DNA from: Betaproteobacteria bacterium
GTDB taxonomy: Bacteria > Pseudomonadota > Gammaproteobacteria > Burkholderiales > Burkholderiaceae_C
Length of the DNA stretch: 34,323 nucleotides
Direction of reading: 5' to 3'
Assembly: GCA_005882155.1 (NCBI GenBank)
Contig: VBCQ01000045.1
Location: forward strand, 1 to 34,323
Each line of letters opens with the position of its first letter. Position 1 is the stretch's first letter. Below, one piece after another: positions 9,519 through 17,088 of this stretch. The notes beneath the pieces were generated by a model. That model did not search any database. It was not told where the DNA came from and was given only the letters and a program-made list of their open reading frames with translations. The position numbers and the translations under genes are program-made.

Positions 9519-10360
9519 GCGGCGATCGTTTCAGTCAACGAGCTCAGCGAGCGCGCCTGCACTCGGCGCGCAATGTCGAGCTCGCCGAGCAGCTCGGCGA
9601 GCGGCGGGATGTGGTCGTCGCGCTCGATCATCGTCGGCACCGCGCCGAGCTGGCGCACCGTGTACGCATAGAGCTGCCACACCGCGTCGCAGACCGGATG
9701 GTCGTGGGTGTCGACGAGGTAGTCGCCATGGTCTTCATGGCCGGCCAGATGAATCTGCCGCACGCGGTTCTTCGGCATCGCATCGATGAAGCGATGCGCG
9801 TCGAAGCCGTGGTTCACGCTCGACACGTAGACGTTGTTGACATCGAGCAGCAGCTCGCAGTCGGCGCGGCGCGCGAGCTCGGCGATGAATTCCCATTCGC
9901 TCATCTCGTCGCCGTTGAACGCGACATAGCTCGACACGTTCTCCAGCAGCAAGCGGCGACCTAGCACGTCTTGCACCTGCTGCACGCGCGTGACGAGGTG
10001 GCGCAAGGCCGCCTCGGTGTAGGGCATCGGCAGCAGATCGTGCAGGTTGTGGTGGTCGACGCCGGTCCAGCACAAATGGTCGGAGATCCACGCGGGCTCG
10101 ATGCGCTGCGCCAGTGCCTTCAGGCTGCACAGGTAGCCGAGGTCGAGCGCGTCGGCGCTGCCGATCGACAGCGAGACGCCGTGCATCACCATTGGAACAT
10201 CGCGCCGGATCGCGTCGAGGTAGTGCAGCGGCTTGCCGCCGCCGACCATGTAGTTCTCGGAGATGACTTCGAGCCAGTCGACGCCGGCAGGACGCTGCTC
10301 CGCGAAGTCGCGGTAGTGCTCGGTGCGCAGGCCGAGGCCGAAGCCGCTGATCGATGTCAT
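9515..10360 (-). CDS. bufB: BufB-like MNIO-family oxidase (DUF692/UPF0276)
   Basis: Multinuclear non-heme iron-dependent oxidase of 281 residues with a TIM-barrel fold. Family members modify cysteines in small peptides, for example to thiooxazole in bufferins or oxazolone/thioamide in methanobactin-type products. Metal-ligand candidates are in place: Glu34 (WLEVISEN), His60 (MVMHGVSLS), Asp94/His95 (ISDHLCW), Glu140 (LLENVSSY), Asp173 and Asn175 (LLLDVNNVYVS), His204/His208 (IHLAGHEDH) and the DTHDH cluster near 218. The start is the ATG at 10360; a terminator hairpin sits just 5' of it. The stop overlaps the bufC start, so B and C are translationally coupled. Gene order precursor, MNIO, DUF2063 matches known bufferin-type operons. 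The usual DoxX-like fourth gene is not present downstream. Confidence 0.93.
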   Translation of the reverse strand: MTSISGFGLGLRTEHYRDFAEQRPAGVDWLEVISENYMVGGGKPLHYLDAIRRDVPMVMHGVSLSIGSADALDLGYLCSLKALAQRIEPAWISDHLCWTGVDHHNLHDLLPMPYTEAALRHLVTRVQQVQDVLGRRLLLENVSSYVAFNGDEMSEWEFIAELARRADCELLLDVNNVYVSSVNHGFDAHRFIDAMPKNRVRQIHLAGHEDHGDYLVDTHDHPVCDAVWQLYAYTVRQLGAVPTMIERDDHIPPLAELLGELDIARRVQARSLSSLTETIAA

Positions 10361-10372
10361 CGTGAGGGCATG

Positions 10373-10407
10373 AAAAAACCGGCGCGCAAGACAAGCATGC
10401 GCGCCGG
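10373..10407 (-). terminator. Intrinsic terminator/attenuator between bufA and bufB
   Basis: On the minus strand a 10-base-pair GC-rich stem (CCGGCGCGCA paired with TGCGCGCCGG) with a 9-base loop is followed directly by TTTTTT. It lies 26 bases after the bufA stop and 12 bases before the bufB start, inside an operon whose genes otherwise belong together. It should end most transcripts after bufA and let a minority read on into bufBC, giving much more precursor than enzyme. Confidence 0.85.
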
Positions 10408-10432
10408 AATTTCTGATCGATCTTGGAGCTGA

Positions 10433-10696
10433 TTACTTCAGCACGGTGCCGCCGGCGGCCGTGCATTCGCCGGCGGTCTTCTTCGAGACCCAGCCCTGGC
10501 CCTTGCAGCTGTTGTGGCCCTTGCACTCGCTCTTGGCCGTCGCGCAATCCGACGAGCCTTTGCAGGTGTTGATTCCCGCGCACTTGACGGCGCCGTCTTC
10601 GGCCGCTTGCACTTGCGTCGAGACCGTCGCGCCGAGCGCGAACAGGGCAGCAGCGGCGGAGGCGATGGCAACGCCGGATTTGATTTGGTTCAGCAT
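10433..10696 (-). CDS. bufA: Bufferin-like cysteine-rich RiPP precursor (BufA-like)
   Basis: Small exported precursor peptide, 87 residues. The N-terminal ~32 residues form a Sec signal peptide (hydrophobic AIASAAAALFALGAT, cleavage likely near VQAA-ED). The mature part has six cysteines at 39, 45, 51, 58, 64 and 78 in a CKG-rich context (KCAGINTCKG, SECKGHNSCKGQGW), then a short tail ending AGGTVLK. This fits MNIO-modified periplasmic metal-binding peptides, where selected cysteines become heterocycles and bind copper or related metals (family knowledge); metal and modification sites here are inferred. The ATG at 10696 with AGGA about 8 bases upstream is preferred over a TTG at 10717. The gene heads the bufABC operon, 90 bases after tyrB on the same strand, and is followed by a strong terminator. 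Confidence 0.85.
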   Translation of the reverse strand: MLNQIKSGVAIASAAAALFALGATVSTQVQAAEDGAVKCAGINTCKGSSDCATAKSECKGHNSCKGQGWVSKKTAGECTAAGGTVLK

Positions 10697-10751
10697 TTCG
10701 TTGTTCCTATCGGACAAAGGTTGAGGGGTTCAGCAAGGCTTGCGAGCCTCT

Positions 10752-10777
10752 GTCGGACAGGCACGGGAGTTCTTACA
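10752..10777 (-). promoter_or_regulatory. Possible ECF-type promoter of the bufABC operon
   Basis: On the minus strand TGTAAG (10777-10772) is followed after 14 bases by TCCGAC (10757-10752), about 55 bases before the bufA ATG. The layout resembles promoters of stress-type ECF sigma factors, which are reported to control bufferin-type operons. The match is by eye only, and sigma-70 transcription from tyrB upstream is an alternative. Confidence 0.25.
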
Positions 10778-10786
10778 GCACGAGCC

Positions 10787-11983
10787 TCAATCCGTGAGCA
10801 CCGCTGCCATCGCCACCGCCGTCGCCTCGACGTTGCGCGTGTTCAAGCCGGCGACGCACATGCGCCCCGAGCGCACGAGATAGACCGCGTACTCCTCGCG
10901 CAATCGATCGACTTGCGGCGCGCTCAATCCGGTGTAGCTGAACATGCCGTGCTGCGTCAGGAAGTAGCTGAAGTCGCGGCCCGGCAGCTTGGCGGCGAGC
11001 ACGGCGTGCAGGCTGCGGCGCATTGCGAGGATGCGCTCGCGCATCGCGGCGACGTCGGCTTCCCACGACGCGCGCAGTGCGGGCTCGGTCAGGACCTTCG
11101 CGACGATCAGGCCGGCGTGGATCGGCGGGCTCGAATAGTTGCGCCGCACCGTGGCCTTGAGTTGGCCGAGTACGAGCTCGGCCTCGGCCGCGTCGGCGCA
11201 GACGACGCTCAGCGCGCCTGCGCGCTCGCCGTACAGGCTCATGCTTTTGGAGAACGAGTTGGCGATGAAGAAAACGACGCCGGCGCCGGCGAGTGCGCGC
11301 ACCGCGAATGCGTCTTCGACGATGCCCGCGCCGTAGCCTTGATACGCGAGGTCGAGGTAAGGCAGCAGCTCGCGTTCGCGCAGCACGGGAATCAGCTGCT
11401 CCCATTGCGCGGGCGTCAGGTCGACGCCGGTCGGGTTGTGGCAGCAAGCGTGCAGCAGCACGATGCTCTTGGCGGGCAAGCCGCGCAGCGCGGCGAGCAT
11501 CGCGTCGAACTTCAGGCCGCCGGTGGCGGCGTCGTAGTACGGATAGGTGTTGACCTTGAAGCCGGCGCCTTCGAACATCGCGCGATGGTTGTCCCAGGTC
11601 GGATCGCTGACCCAGACTTCGCTTGCCGGCAGCCAGCGCTTCAAGAAGTCCGCGCCGACCTTCAGCCCGCCGCTCGAGCCCACGGTTTGCAGCGTTGCGA
11701 CGCGGTTGCTCTTCAGCGCTTCGTGATTCGCGCCGAACAGCAGCCGCTGCACTTCACGCCGACACGCCGGCGCGCCCTCGATCGGCAGATAGGGCTTGGC
11801 CGCGCCTTCGGCAAGCAACTGCGCTTCGGCCTGGCGCACGCAGTCGAGCACCGGGATGTGCCCCACGTCGTCGAAGTAGATCCCGATCGACAGGTTGATC
11901 TTGTGCGGCCGCGGGTCGTGGCCATAGGCCTCGTTGAGCGACAGGATCGGATCGCCGGCGTAGGGGTCGAGGTGCTGGAACAT
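10787..11983 (-). CDS. tyrB: Aromatic amino acid/aspartate aminotransferase (class I)
   Basis: PLP-dependent transaminase of 398 residues, normal length for the TyrB/AspC subgroup. It interconverts tyrosine, phenylalanine or aspartate with their keto acids using 2-oxoglutarate. Catalytic signs are Lys246 in NSFSKSMSLYGERAG, Asn183 in CHNPTGVD, Asp211 in DLAYQGYG, and the substrate-carboxylate Arg in SGRMCVAGLN near the C-terminus. Start MFQHLDPYAGDPIL matches family starts exactly. It follows gpx by 22 bases on the same strand, so the two may be cotranscribed, and precedes bufA by 90 bases. TyrB is favoured over AspC from general resemblance to Burkholderiales aromatic aminotransferases, but substrate range is not decided by sequence. 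Confidence 0.9.
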   Translation of the reverse strand: MFQHLDPYAGDPILSLNEAYGHDPRPHKINLSIGIYFDDVGHIPVLDCVRQAEAQLLAEGAAKPYLPIEGAPACRREVQRLLFGANHEALKSNRVATLQTVGSSGGLKVGADFLKRWLPASEVWVSDPTWDNHRAMFEGAGFKVNTYPYYDAATGGLKFDAMLAALRGLPAKSIVLLHACCHNPTGVDLTPAQWEQLIPVLRERELLPYLDLAYQGYGAGIVEDAFAVRALAGAGVVFFIANSFSKSMSLYGERAGALSVVCADAAEAELVLGQLKATVRRNYSSPPIHAGLIVAKVLTEPALRASWEADVAAMRERILAMRRSLHAVLAAKLPGRDFSYFLTQHGMFSYTGLSAPQVDRLREEYAVYLVRSGRMCVAGLNTRNVEATAVAMAAVLTD

Positions 11984-12005
11984 GGCGCTTCTTGGTTGGT
12001 TGTGC

Positions 12006-12494
12006 TCAAGCCGCCAACGCGGCCTCGATGTCTTTCTTCATCGACTCCGGCGTGTCGGTCGGCGCGTAGCGTTTGATGACGTGGCCGTCCTTGCCGATCA
12101 AGAACTTGGTGAAGTTCCACTTCACGGCCTGGCTGCCGAGGAAGCCGGGGGCTTCGGCGGTGAGCCACTTCCACAGCGGGTGCGCTTCGCGGCCGTTGAC
12201 CTTGATCTTGCTCATCATCGGAAAGCTCACGCCGTAGTTGAGCGAGCAGAACGACGCGATCTCGCTGTTGTCGCCGGGGTCCTGGCCGCCGAACTCGTTG
12301 CTCGGAAAACCGACGACGACGAGGCCCTTGTCGCGATAGGTCTCCCACAGCTCTTCGAGGCCGGTGAACTGCGGCGTGAAGCCGCATTCGCTCGCGGTAT
12401 TCACGATCAGCAACACCTTGCCGCGCTGGGTCGATAAGTGAGCGGGTTTGCCGTCGATGGAAACGGCTTCGAAATCGTAGACGCTGCTGGCCAT
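12006..12494 (-). CDS. Glutathione peroxidase (BtuE/Gpx family)
   Basis: Cytoplasmic thiol peroxidase of 162 residues that reduces hydrogen or organic peroxides, in bacteria often with thioredoxin rather than glutathione. The catalytic residues are present: Cys37 in NTASECGFTPQ, Gln71 in SNEFGGQDPG, and Trp126/Asn127 in KWNFTKFLI. The ATG at 12494 gives MASSVYDFEAVSIDG, the usual N-terminus; an upstream open extension has no homology. A cysteine at about 83 (IASFCSLNYG) is in the position used as resolving residue in many bacterial enzymes. It is first in the minus-strand run gpx-tyrB-bufABC, but a common transcript for all is only a possibility. The gap to the divergent receiver gene is 125 bases. 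Confidence 0.93.
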   Translation of the reverse strand: MASSVYDFEAVSIDGKPAHLSTQRGKVLLIVNTASECGFTPQFTGLEELWETYRDKGLVVVGFPSNEFGGQDPGDNSEIASFCSLNYGVSFPMMSKIKVNGREAHPLWKWLTAEAPGFLGSQAVKWNFTKFLIGKDGHVIKRYAPTDTPESMKKDIEAALAA

Positions 12495-12619
12495 GGCGCA
12501 CTCTCGGTTGTCAAGCGAAGACGGGCATCGTAGCGCGACTCCCCCAAACAATAGGTTCTTGACGCGACCCAGCGACAGGTTGAACATCGTCGCGTCGCAT
12601 CGCAGCCGAGGAGAGCCGC

Positions 12620-13489
12620 ATGCCGTCACGCCCCCCCGCTGAACAATACACCGTGGCCCTACAGGGATTCAGCGAGTTCGAGCGCGGCGCGCTGGCCTCG
12701 TTCTTCCGCTTGGCGGCGCAGCGCTCACCCAACTACGTGCAAGTCGACCAGGTCGATCGCAGCGATTTCGTCATCGCCGACGCCGACCAGCGCAGCACGC
12801 TGCAGTCGGTGATGTCGGCCGGCCGCACGCCCGACACGGTATTCGTCGGCGCGCATGCACCGCAGGGCGCCAACGCGTGGCTGCGCCGGCCGATCGACCC
12901 GGTGCACATCGTGCGCGAGCTCGATTCGCTGGTCGAGCTGCGCCATTCGTCGCCCGGCGGTCTGGCCGCGGACGCGACTGACAGCGGCGTCGACGTTCTG
13001 CTCGGCGACACCGGGCCGTCGTCGCTGTGGAGCAGCTCCGATTTCGGCGGCCTCGAGGCTCACCATGGCGCGCCAGGCCCCGATGTGCTGGTCGTGGAAG
13101 ACAGCAGCATCGCGCGGCGCTTCCTGCAAGTGCGCTTGCAGCGCCTGGGCTATCGCGTGCATCTGGCCGTCAGCGGCGAAGGTGCGCTCGAGGCGATCGA
13201 GCGCCAGCGTTTCGCACTCGTCTTTCTCGACGTGATGCTCGGCGCGCCGGGTCGGCTCGATGGCCTGAAGCTGTGCCAGCTGATCCGCAAGGACCCGCGC
13301 TTTTCCGGCGGCCGCGGCCCGCGCATCATCATCGTCACCGGCCTCGCCGGTGCGATGGACCGGGTGCGCGCCAACTTGGCCGGCTGCGATGCGTATCTGA
13401 CCAAGCCGCTCGTGGACGCGGAATTCATCGAGACCTTGCGCACGCTCGACCCGGGCTTTGCCGCGCGCCAGCCGTCGGCAGCGCGCTGA
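12620..13489 (+). CDS. Response regulator: degenerate receiver-like N-terminus plus CheY-type receiver
   Basis: A 289-residue protein without signal peptide. Residues ~152-275 form a complete receiver domain: acidic pocket Glu160/Asp161 (VVEDSS), phosphoacceptor Asp204 (FLDVML), Thr240 (IIVTGLAG) and Lys262 (YLTKPL). Residues ~8-108 have the rhythm of a receiver without its key residues: the DFVIADAD strand, DTVFVGAHA where the Ser/Thr strand would be, and AWLRRPIDPVHIVRELDSLV resembling the K-P loop and last helix with Arg for Lys. A linker rich in Asp, Gly and Ser joins the halves. There is no DNA-binding or enzymatic output, so signalling must be by protein contact. AGGAG lies 6 bases before the ATG. 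No histidine kinase is adjacent. The family of the N-terminal half is unknown to me. Confidence 0.85.
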   Translation: MPSRPPAEQYTVALQGFSEFERGALASFFRLAAQRSPNYVQVDQVDRSDFVIADADQRSTLQSVMSAGRTPDTVFVGAHAPQGANAWLRRPIDPVHIVRELDSLVELRHSSPGGLAADATDSGVDVLLGDTGPSSLWSSSDFGGLEAHHGAPGPDVLVVEDSSIARRFLQVRLQRLGYRVHLAVSGEGALEAIERQRFALVFLDVMLGAPGRLDGLKLCQLIRKDPRFSGGRGPRIIIVTGLAGAMDRVRANLAGCDAYLTKPLVDAEFIETLRTLDPGFAARQPSAAR

Positions 13490-13492
13490 ACG

Positions 13493-14371
13493 TCAATGCG
13501 CTGCCGGCTTGCCGGCCGCGGCGAGCACTGCCGCCGAAACGATCAGCGCACCGCCCATCACGAGCGATGCGCTCCATTGCGCGCCGCCCCAGGCGACGGC
13601 CGACAGCGAGGCGAACACCACTTCGGCGAGCATCACGACCGACGTCACGTTGGCCGGTAGGCGCGCCGCGCCGAACTGCAGGGCCCAGTTGCTGAGCAGG
13701 AACACGGCGGCCAGCGCGCTGGCGAGTCCCGCCCACGACGGCGCGATCGCAGGCGGCCATGGCATGCGCGATTGCGCTGCCAGCGTCAGCGCGAGCGTGC
13801 CGGCGACCAGCACGCCGCCGACAAACATCGCGAGCGCGCGGCCTTCTTCGGGACGCTGCGCTTCGCGTCGCAGCATCACGTTGTTGAGCGCGAACGAGAA
13901 GCCGCCGGCGATGCCGAGCCAATCGGGCAGCGTGCGCGGCAGCGGCACGGCGTCCCAGCCGCTGCGCCCTTCGGGCCACAGCACGATCGCCGCGCCGCTC
14001 AGTGCGATCGCCACACGCAGCCCCGCCGCGCGCGTCAATGCTTCGTTGAGCAGCAGCCGCGCCAGCAGCACCGCCCACAGCGGCATCAGATAAAACAACA
14101 GCACGACGCGCACCACGTCGCCGATGACGACGGCCCAGTTGAACGCCGCGTTGGTCGCACCCGACGCGAACACCAACAGCCACAGTGCCGGCGCACGCAG
14201 CACCTGAGCGAAGGCTCGCGGACGCAACACGGCGATGACGATGACCGCGAGCAAGTAGACGAAGACGGTCGCCCACAGCGGATGCAGGCCCTGCGCCTGC
14301 AGCTCGCGGAACGGCCACCACGACGTTCCCCAGACGAGCGCATTGAAGGTGAGGGCGAGCGCGGGAAGCAT
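13493..14371 (-). CDS. EamA/DMT-superfamily transporter
   Basis: Inner-membrane protein of 292 residues with about ten hydrophobic helices arranged as two EamA repeats. The first starts at ALALTFNALVWGTSWWPFRELQ and the second near WLGIAGGFSFALNNVMLRRE. Many relatives export amino acids or other metabolites; the substrate here cannot be read. The ATG at 14371 (MLPALALTF) is chosen because the longer open frame upstream to 14488 adds charged, non-homologous residues that would overlap the divergent hydrolase gene. No strong ribosome site is visible. The stop is only 3 bases from the stop of the convergent receiver gene, with no terminator between them. Confidence 0.88.
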   Translation of the reverse strand: MLPALALTFNALVWGTSWWPFRELQAQGLHPLWATVFVYLLAVIVIAVLRPRAFAQVLRAPALWLLVFASGATNAAFNWAVVIGDVVRVVLLFYLMPLWAVLLARLLLNEALTRAAGLRVAIALSGAAIVLWPEGRSGWDAVPLPRTLPDWLGIAGGFSFALNNVMLRREAQRPEEGRALAMFVGGVLVAGTLALTLAAQSRMPWPPAIAPSWAGLASALAAVFLLSNWALQFGAARLPANVTSVVMLAEVVFASLSAVAWGGAQWSASLVMGGALIVSAAVLAAAGKPAAH

Positions 14372-14444
14372 GGCGGGCGATTTCAGCACCGCGCGATTGT
14401 CGCCGTGCCCCCAGTTCGTTGGATTGCCTGCGGCAGTCGTGACG

Positions 14445-14450
14445 CATAAG
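14445..14450 (+). promoter_or_regulatory. Possible -10 box for a leaderless SGNH hydrolase mRNA
   Basis: CATAAG lies 7 bases before the ATG at 14458, so transcription would start at or next to the ATG. No Shine-Dalgarno is visible. The same spacing occurs before alr, radA and purU. The -35 is not recognisable. Confidence 0.3.
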
Positions 14451-14457
14451 GTGCGGC

Positions 14458-15348
14458 ATGGCCAAACTCGACATCTATCCACCGTCACAGGTGTTCTCCG
14501 GCGAGCCGCCCGACTTCAGCTCGCCGGCCTATCGTTTTCTCGCCGAAGGCGATTCGTGGTTCTCGATCGGCAGCCTGAACCCGTTGCAAAGCTCGAACCT
14601 GCTGTTCGAGATGGTGTTCGAAAAGAGCGGCATGGCGATCAATTGCGCGTCGCCGGGCGACACCTTGAAGCGCATGGCGCAGATGAACACCGACCCGAAC
14701 TTCATCGACCTGCTGTGCGGCCGGCGCGCGCGATTCTGGGACGCGATCCTGTTGTCCTGCGGCGGCAACGACTTGATCGAAGCGGTGCGTTCGCCGGCGA
14801 GCGACGCGCAAGGCCAGCCGGTGCCGCAGGCCTTGCGCCTGCTGCGCACGCGCGACGAATGGGGACTCGAGTCCGAGGGCGCGTCGCGCTATCTGAGCGA
14901 GCTCGGGTGGCAGACCTTCAGCACTTATCTGCAAGCCAACTTCGAGCACCTGCTGGCGCTGCGCGACCGCGGCCCGTCCAAGGGGCAGCCCGTTTTCATG
15001 CACGGCTACGCCTACCCGGTTCCGCGACCTGCCGGCGCCGGTCTCGGCGCCGGGCCGTGGCTGTACCCGGCGCTGCGTGCGTACGAGGTGCCTGACGCTG
15101 ACGGGATCGTCGTCGCGCACGAGTTGCTGTCGCGGTTGGCGGCGCTGCTGGCCAGGACTGCCAGTGACGCGGCGCGATTTCCGAACCTGCAGTTCTTCGA
15201 CTCGACCCACATCGAGCTCGACCCCGCGTTGCCCGACAGCACCGGCGTCAGCGGTGACTGGGCCAACGAGATTCATCTGACGCGGGCCGGCTGTCGCAAG
15301 GTCGCCGTGCCTTGGGCGGCGGCAATCGAAGCGGCACTGCAGCATTGA
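14458..15348 (+). CDS. SGNH-fold hydrolase-like protein
   Basis: A 296-residue protein with the blocks of SGNH/GDSL esterases: nucleophile block AEGDSWFS (Ser33), GGND at 102-105 (oxyanion Asn104), and the final Asp/His block DWANEIHLT (Asp267, His273). The second-block Gly may be in INCASPGDTL near 66. No signal peptide or membrane helix is seen, so it should be cytoplasmic, unusual for members that act on surface polysaccharides. Possible roles include deacylation of small esters or sugars; the sequence does not say which. The ATG at 14458 has no obvious ribosome site but a -10-like CATAAG 7 bases upstream. It is divergent from the DMT transporter, with 86 bases between the starts. Confidence 0.82.
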   Translation: MAKLDIYPPSQVFSGEPPDFSSPAYRFLAEGDSWFSIGSLNPLQSSNLLFEMVFEKSGMAINCASPGDTLKRMAQMNTDPNFIDLLCGRRARFWDAILLSCGGNDLIEAVRSPASDAQGQPVPQALRLLRTRDEWGLESEGASRYLSELGWQTFSTYLQANFEHLLALRDRGPSKGQPVFMHGYAYPVPRPAGAGLGAGPWLYPALRAYEVPDADGIVVAHELLSRLAALLARTASDAARFPNLQFFDSTHIELDPALPDSTGVSGDWANEIHLTRAGCRKVAVPWAAAIEAALQH

Positions 15349-15458
15349 CCTCGTGTTACCAACTCGCGTCAGGGAATACGAGCCCCCCGAATCGATGGAT
15401 GGCTTGCGCGATGAGGTCGTCATTACACTTTCACCTCCTTATCAGGAGCAACCCCCCG

Positions 15459-17048
15459 ATGAAATCGTCTACCACCCCGATGGCGAAATTTGTCCTGGCC
15501 TGTGCGGCTACCGTGCCGCTCACCGTGCTGGCGCAAACCGTTGAAGTCAGTCCCGCGGTCCAGCACGACCACTTGCCGAGCTTGCGAGGCGTGATGCCCA
15601 AGCCCGACGAGTTCAGCGAAGACAAGAAGCATGTGCGCGAGGTCAAGTACATCCCGCATCTGAATGCGCCGGGCAACGCGGTCGACACGTCGGTGCAGGG
15701 AAGCCCGAGCCAGTCGCCTGCGGCCGTGACGAGCTCCGGCCTCGGCTTCGCCGGCGTCGGCAACGGCGACTACGGCTTCGCGCCCGATGCGGCACCGCCC
15801 GACACCAACGGCGCGGTCGGTGCGACGCAATACGTGCAATGGGTCAACGAATCGTTTGCGGTGTTCGACAAGTCCACCGGTGCGTTGGTGCTCGGCCCGC
15901 GCAAGGGGAACACGGTGTGGGCGGGCTTCGGCGGTCAGTGCGAGACGAGCAACGACGGCGACCCGATCGTGAAGTGGGACAACGCTTCGCAGCGCTGGGT
16001 GATGATGCAGTTCGCAGTCAGCACCACGCCGTACCTGCAATGCGTGGCCGTGTCGCAGACGGCGGATGCGACCGGTGGCTGGAACCGCTATGCGTTCTCC
16101 TATGGCACCGCGTTCCCCGACTACCCGAAGGCCGGCGTCTGGACCAACGCCTACGTCGTCACCTTCAACATGTTTGCCGGTGGTAGCAGCTTCTCCGGCG
16201 CGAAGGTGTGCGCCTATGACAAGGCCGCGATGGTCGCCGGCACCGCGGCAACGCAGCAATGCTTCCAGCTGAGCACAAGCTTCGGTGGCTTGCTCCCCGC
16301 AGATCCCGACGGCGCATCGACGATAAAAGCCGGCGCGCCGAACTACCTGCTGAACTTCACCGGCGGCACGCAGTTGAACATGTGGAAGCTCGCGCCGAAC
16401 TTCAGCAACCCCGCGCTGACTACCTTCACCGGCCCGACGGCAATTCCCGTCAACGGCTTCACCGCGGCGTGCAACGGCGGCGCGTGCATTCAACAGGCCG
16501 GCACCGCGAACGATCTCGATTCGCTCGCCGACCGGCTGATGTATCGCCTCGCGTATCGCAATTTCGCCGACGGGCACGACGCGCTGCTTGTCACGCATTC
16601 GGTCAATGCCGCCGGCGCGACTCGCCACAAGCCACACACCGCTGTGCGCTGGTACGAGGTGCGCAACATGAGCACGACGCCGACGGTGTTCCAGCAAGGC
16701 ACCTACCAGCCGGACGCGCTGTCGCGCTGGATGGGCAGCGCCGCGTTCGACAAGCAGGGCAACATCGCGGTCGGCTACAGCACCAGCAGCGCGTCGACGT
16801 TCCCGTCGATTGCAATGTCGACGCGGGCCGTCGGCGATGCACCCGGCACGCTGAGCAACGAGGTCGTGTTGAAAGCCGGCGGCGGCTCGCAGACCGGTTC
16901 GCTGCATCGCTGGGGCGACTACTCGGCGATGGTGGTCGACCCGAGCGACGACTGCACTTTCTGGTACACGACCGAGTACCTCAAGGCGAGCGGCAGCTTC
17001 AACTGGAGCACCTGGATCTCGTCGTTCAAGATCGCCGGCTGCCAGTGA
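15459..17048 (+). CDS. Secreted protein of unknown function, probably beta-rich
   Basis: A 529-residue exported protein. The signal peptide (MAKFVLACAATVPLTVLAQT within the first 27 residues) should send it to the periplasm or outside. The mature protein has the conserved-looking segment APPDTNGAVGATQYVQWVN, then repeated Trp/Tyr/Gly-rich strands, consistent with a beta-propeller or related beta fold. It has several cysteines (CETSNDGD, YLQCVAVS, CAYDK, CNGGAC, DDCTFWY, terminal GCQ) that could pair as disulfides. No catalytic motif is recognised. The ATG at 15459 is chosen because AGGAG lies 10 bases upstream and the signal peptide follows. A -10-like TACACT is at 15424-15429. It is followed 40 bases later by another envelope-type hypothetical gene. 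Function is unknown. Confidence 0.8.
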   Translation: MKSSTTPMAKFVLACAATVPLTVLAQTVEVSPAVQHDHLPSLRGVMPKPDEFSEDKKHVREVKYIPHLNAPGNAVDTSVQGSPSQSPAAVTSSGLGFAGVGNGDYGFAPDAAPPDTNGAVGATQYVQWVNESFAVFDKSTGALVLGPRKGNTVWAGFGGQCETSNDGDPIVKWDNASQRWVMMQFAVSTTPYLQCVAVSQTADATGGWNRYAFSYGTAFPDYPKAGVWTNAYVVTFNMFAGGSSFSGAKVCAYDKAAMVAGTAATQQCFQLSTSFGGLLPADPDGASTIKAGAPNYLLNFTGGTQLNMWKLAPNFSNPALTTFTGPTAIPVNGFTAACNGGACIQQAGTANDLDSLADRLMYRLAYRNFADGHDALLVTHSVNAAGATRHKPHTAVRWYEVRNMSTTPTVFQQGTYQPDALSRWMGSAAFDKQGNIAVGYSTSSASTFPSIAMSTRAVGDAPGTLSNEVVLKAGGGSQTGSLHRWGDYSAMVVDPSDDCTFWYTTEYLKASGSFNWSTWISSFKIAGCQ

Positions 17049-17088
17049 CGCCGGCGCAGGACATCGGTCCTGCCCTCGGTCGCGTGTG

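Noticed and set aside
10697..10717. TTG start giving bufA seven extra residues
   Set aside because: The AGGA ribosome site lies within that extension and points to the ATG at 10696, which also gives a normal signal peptide.
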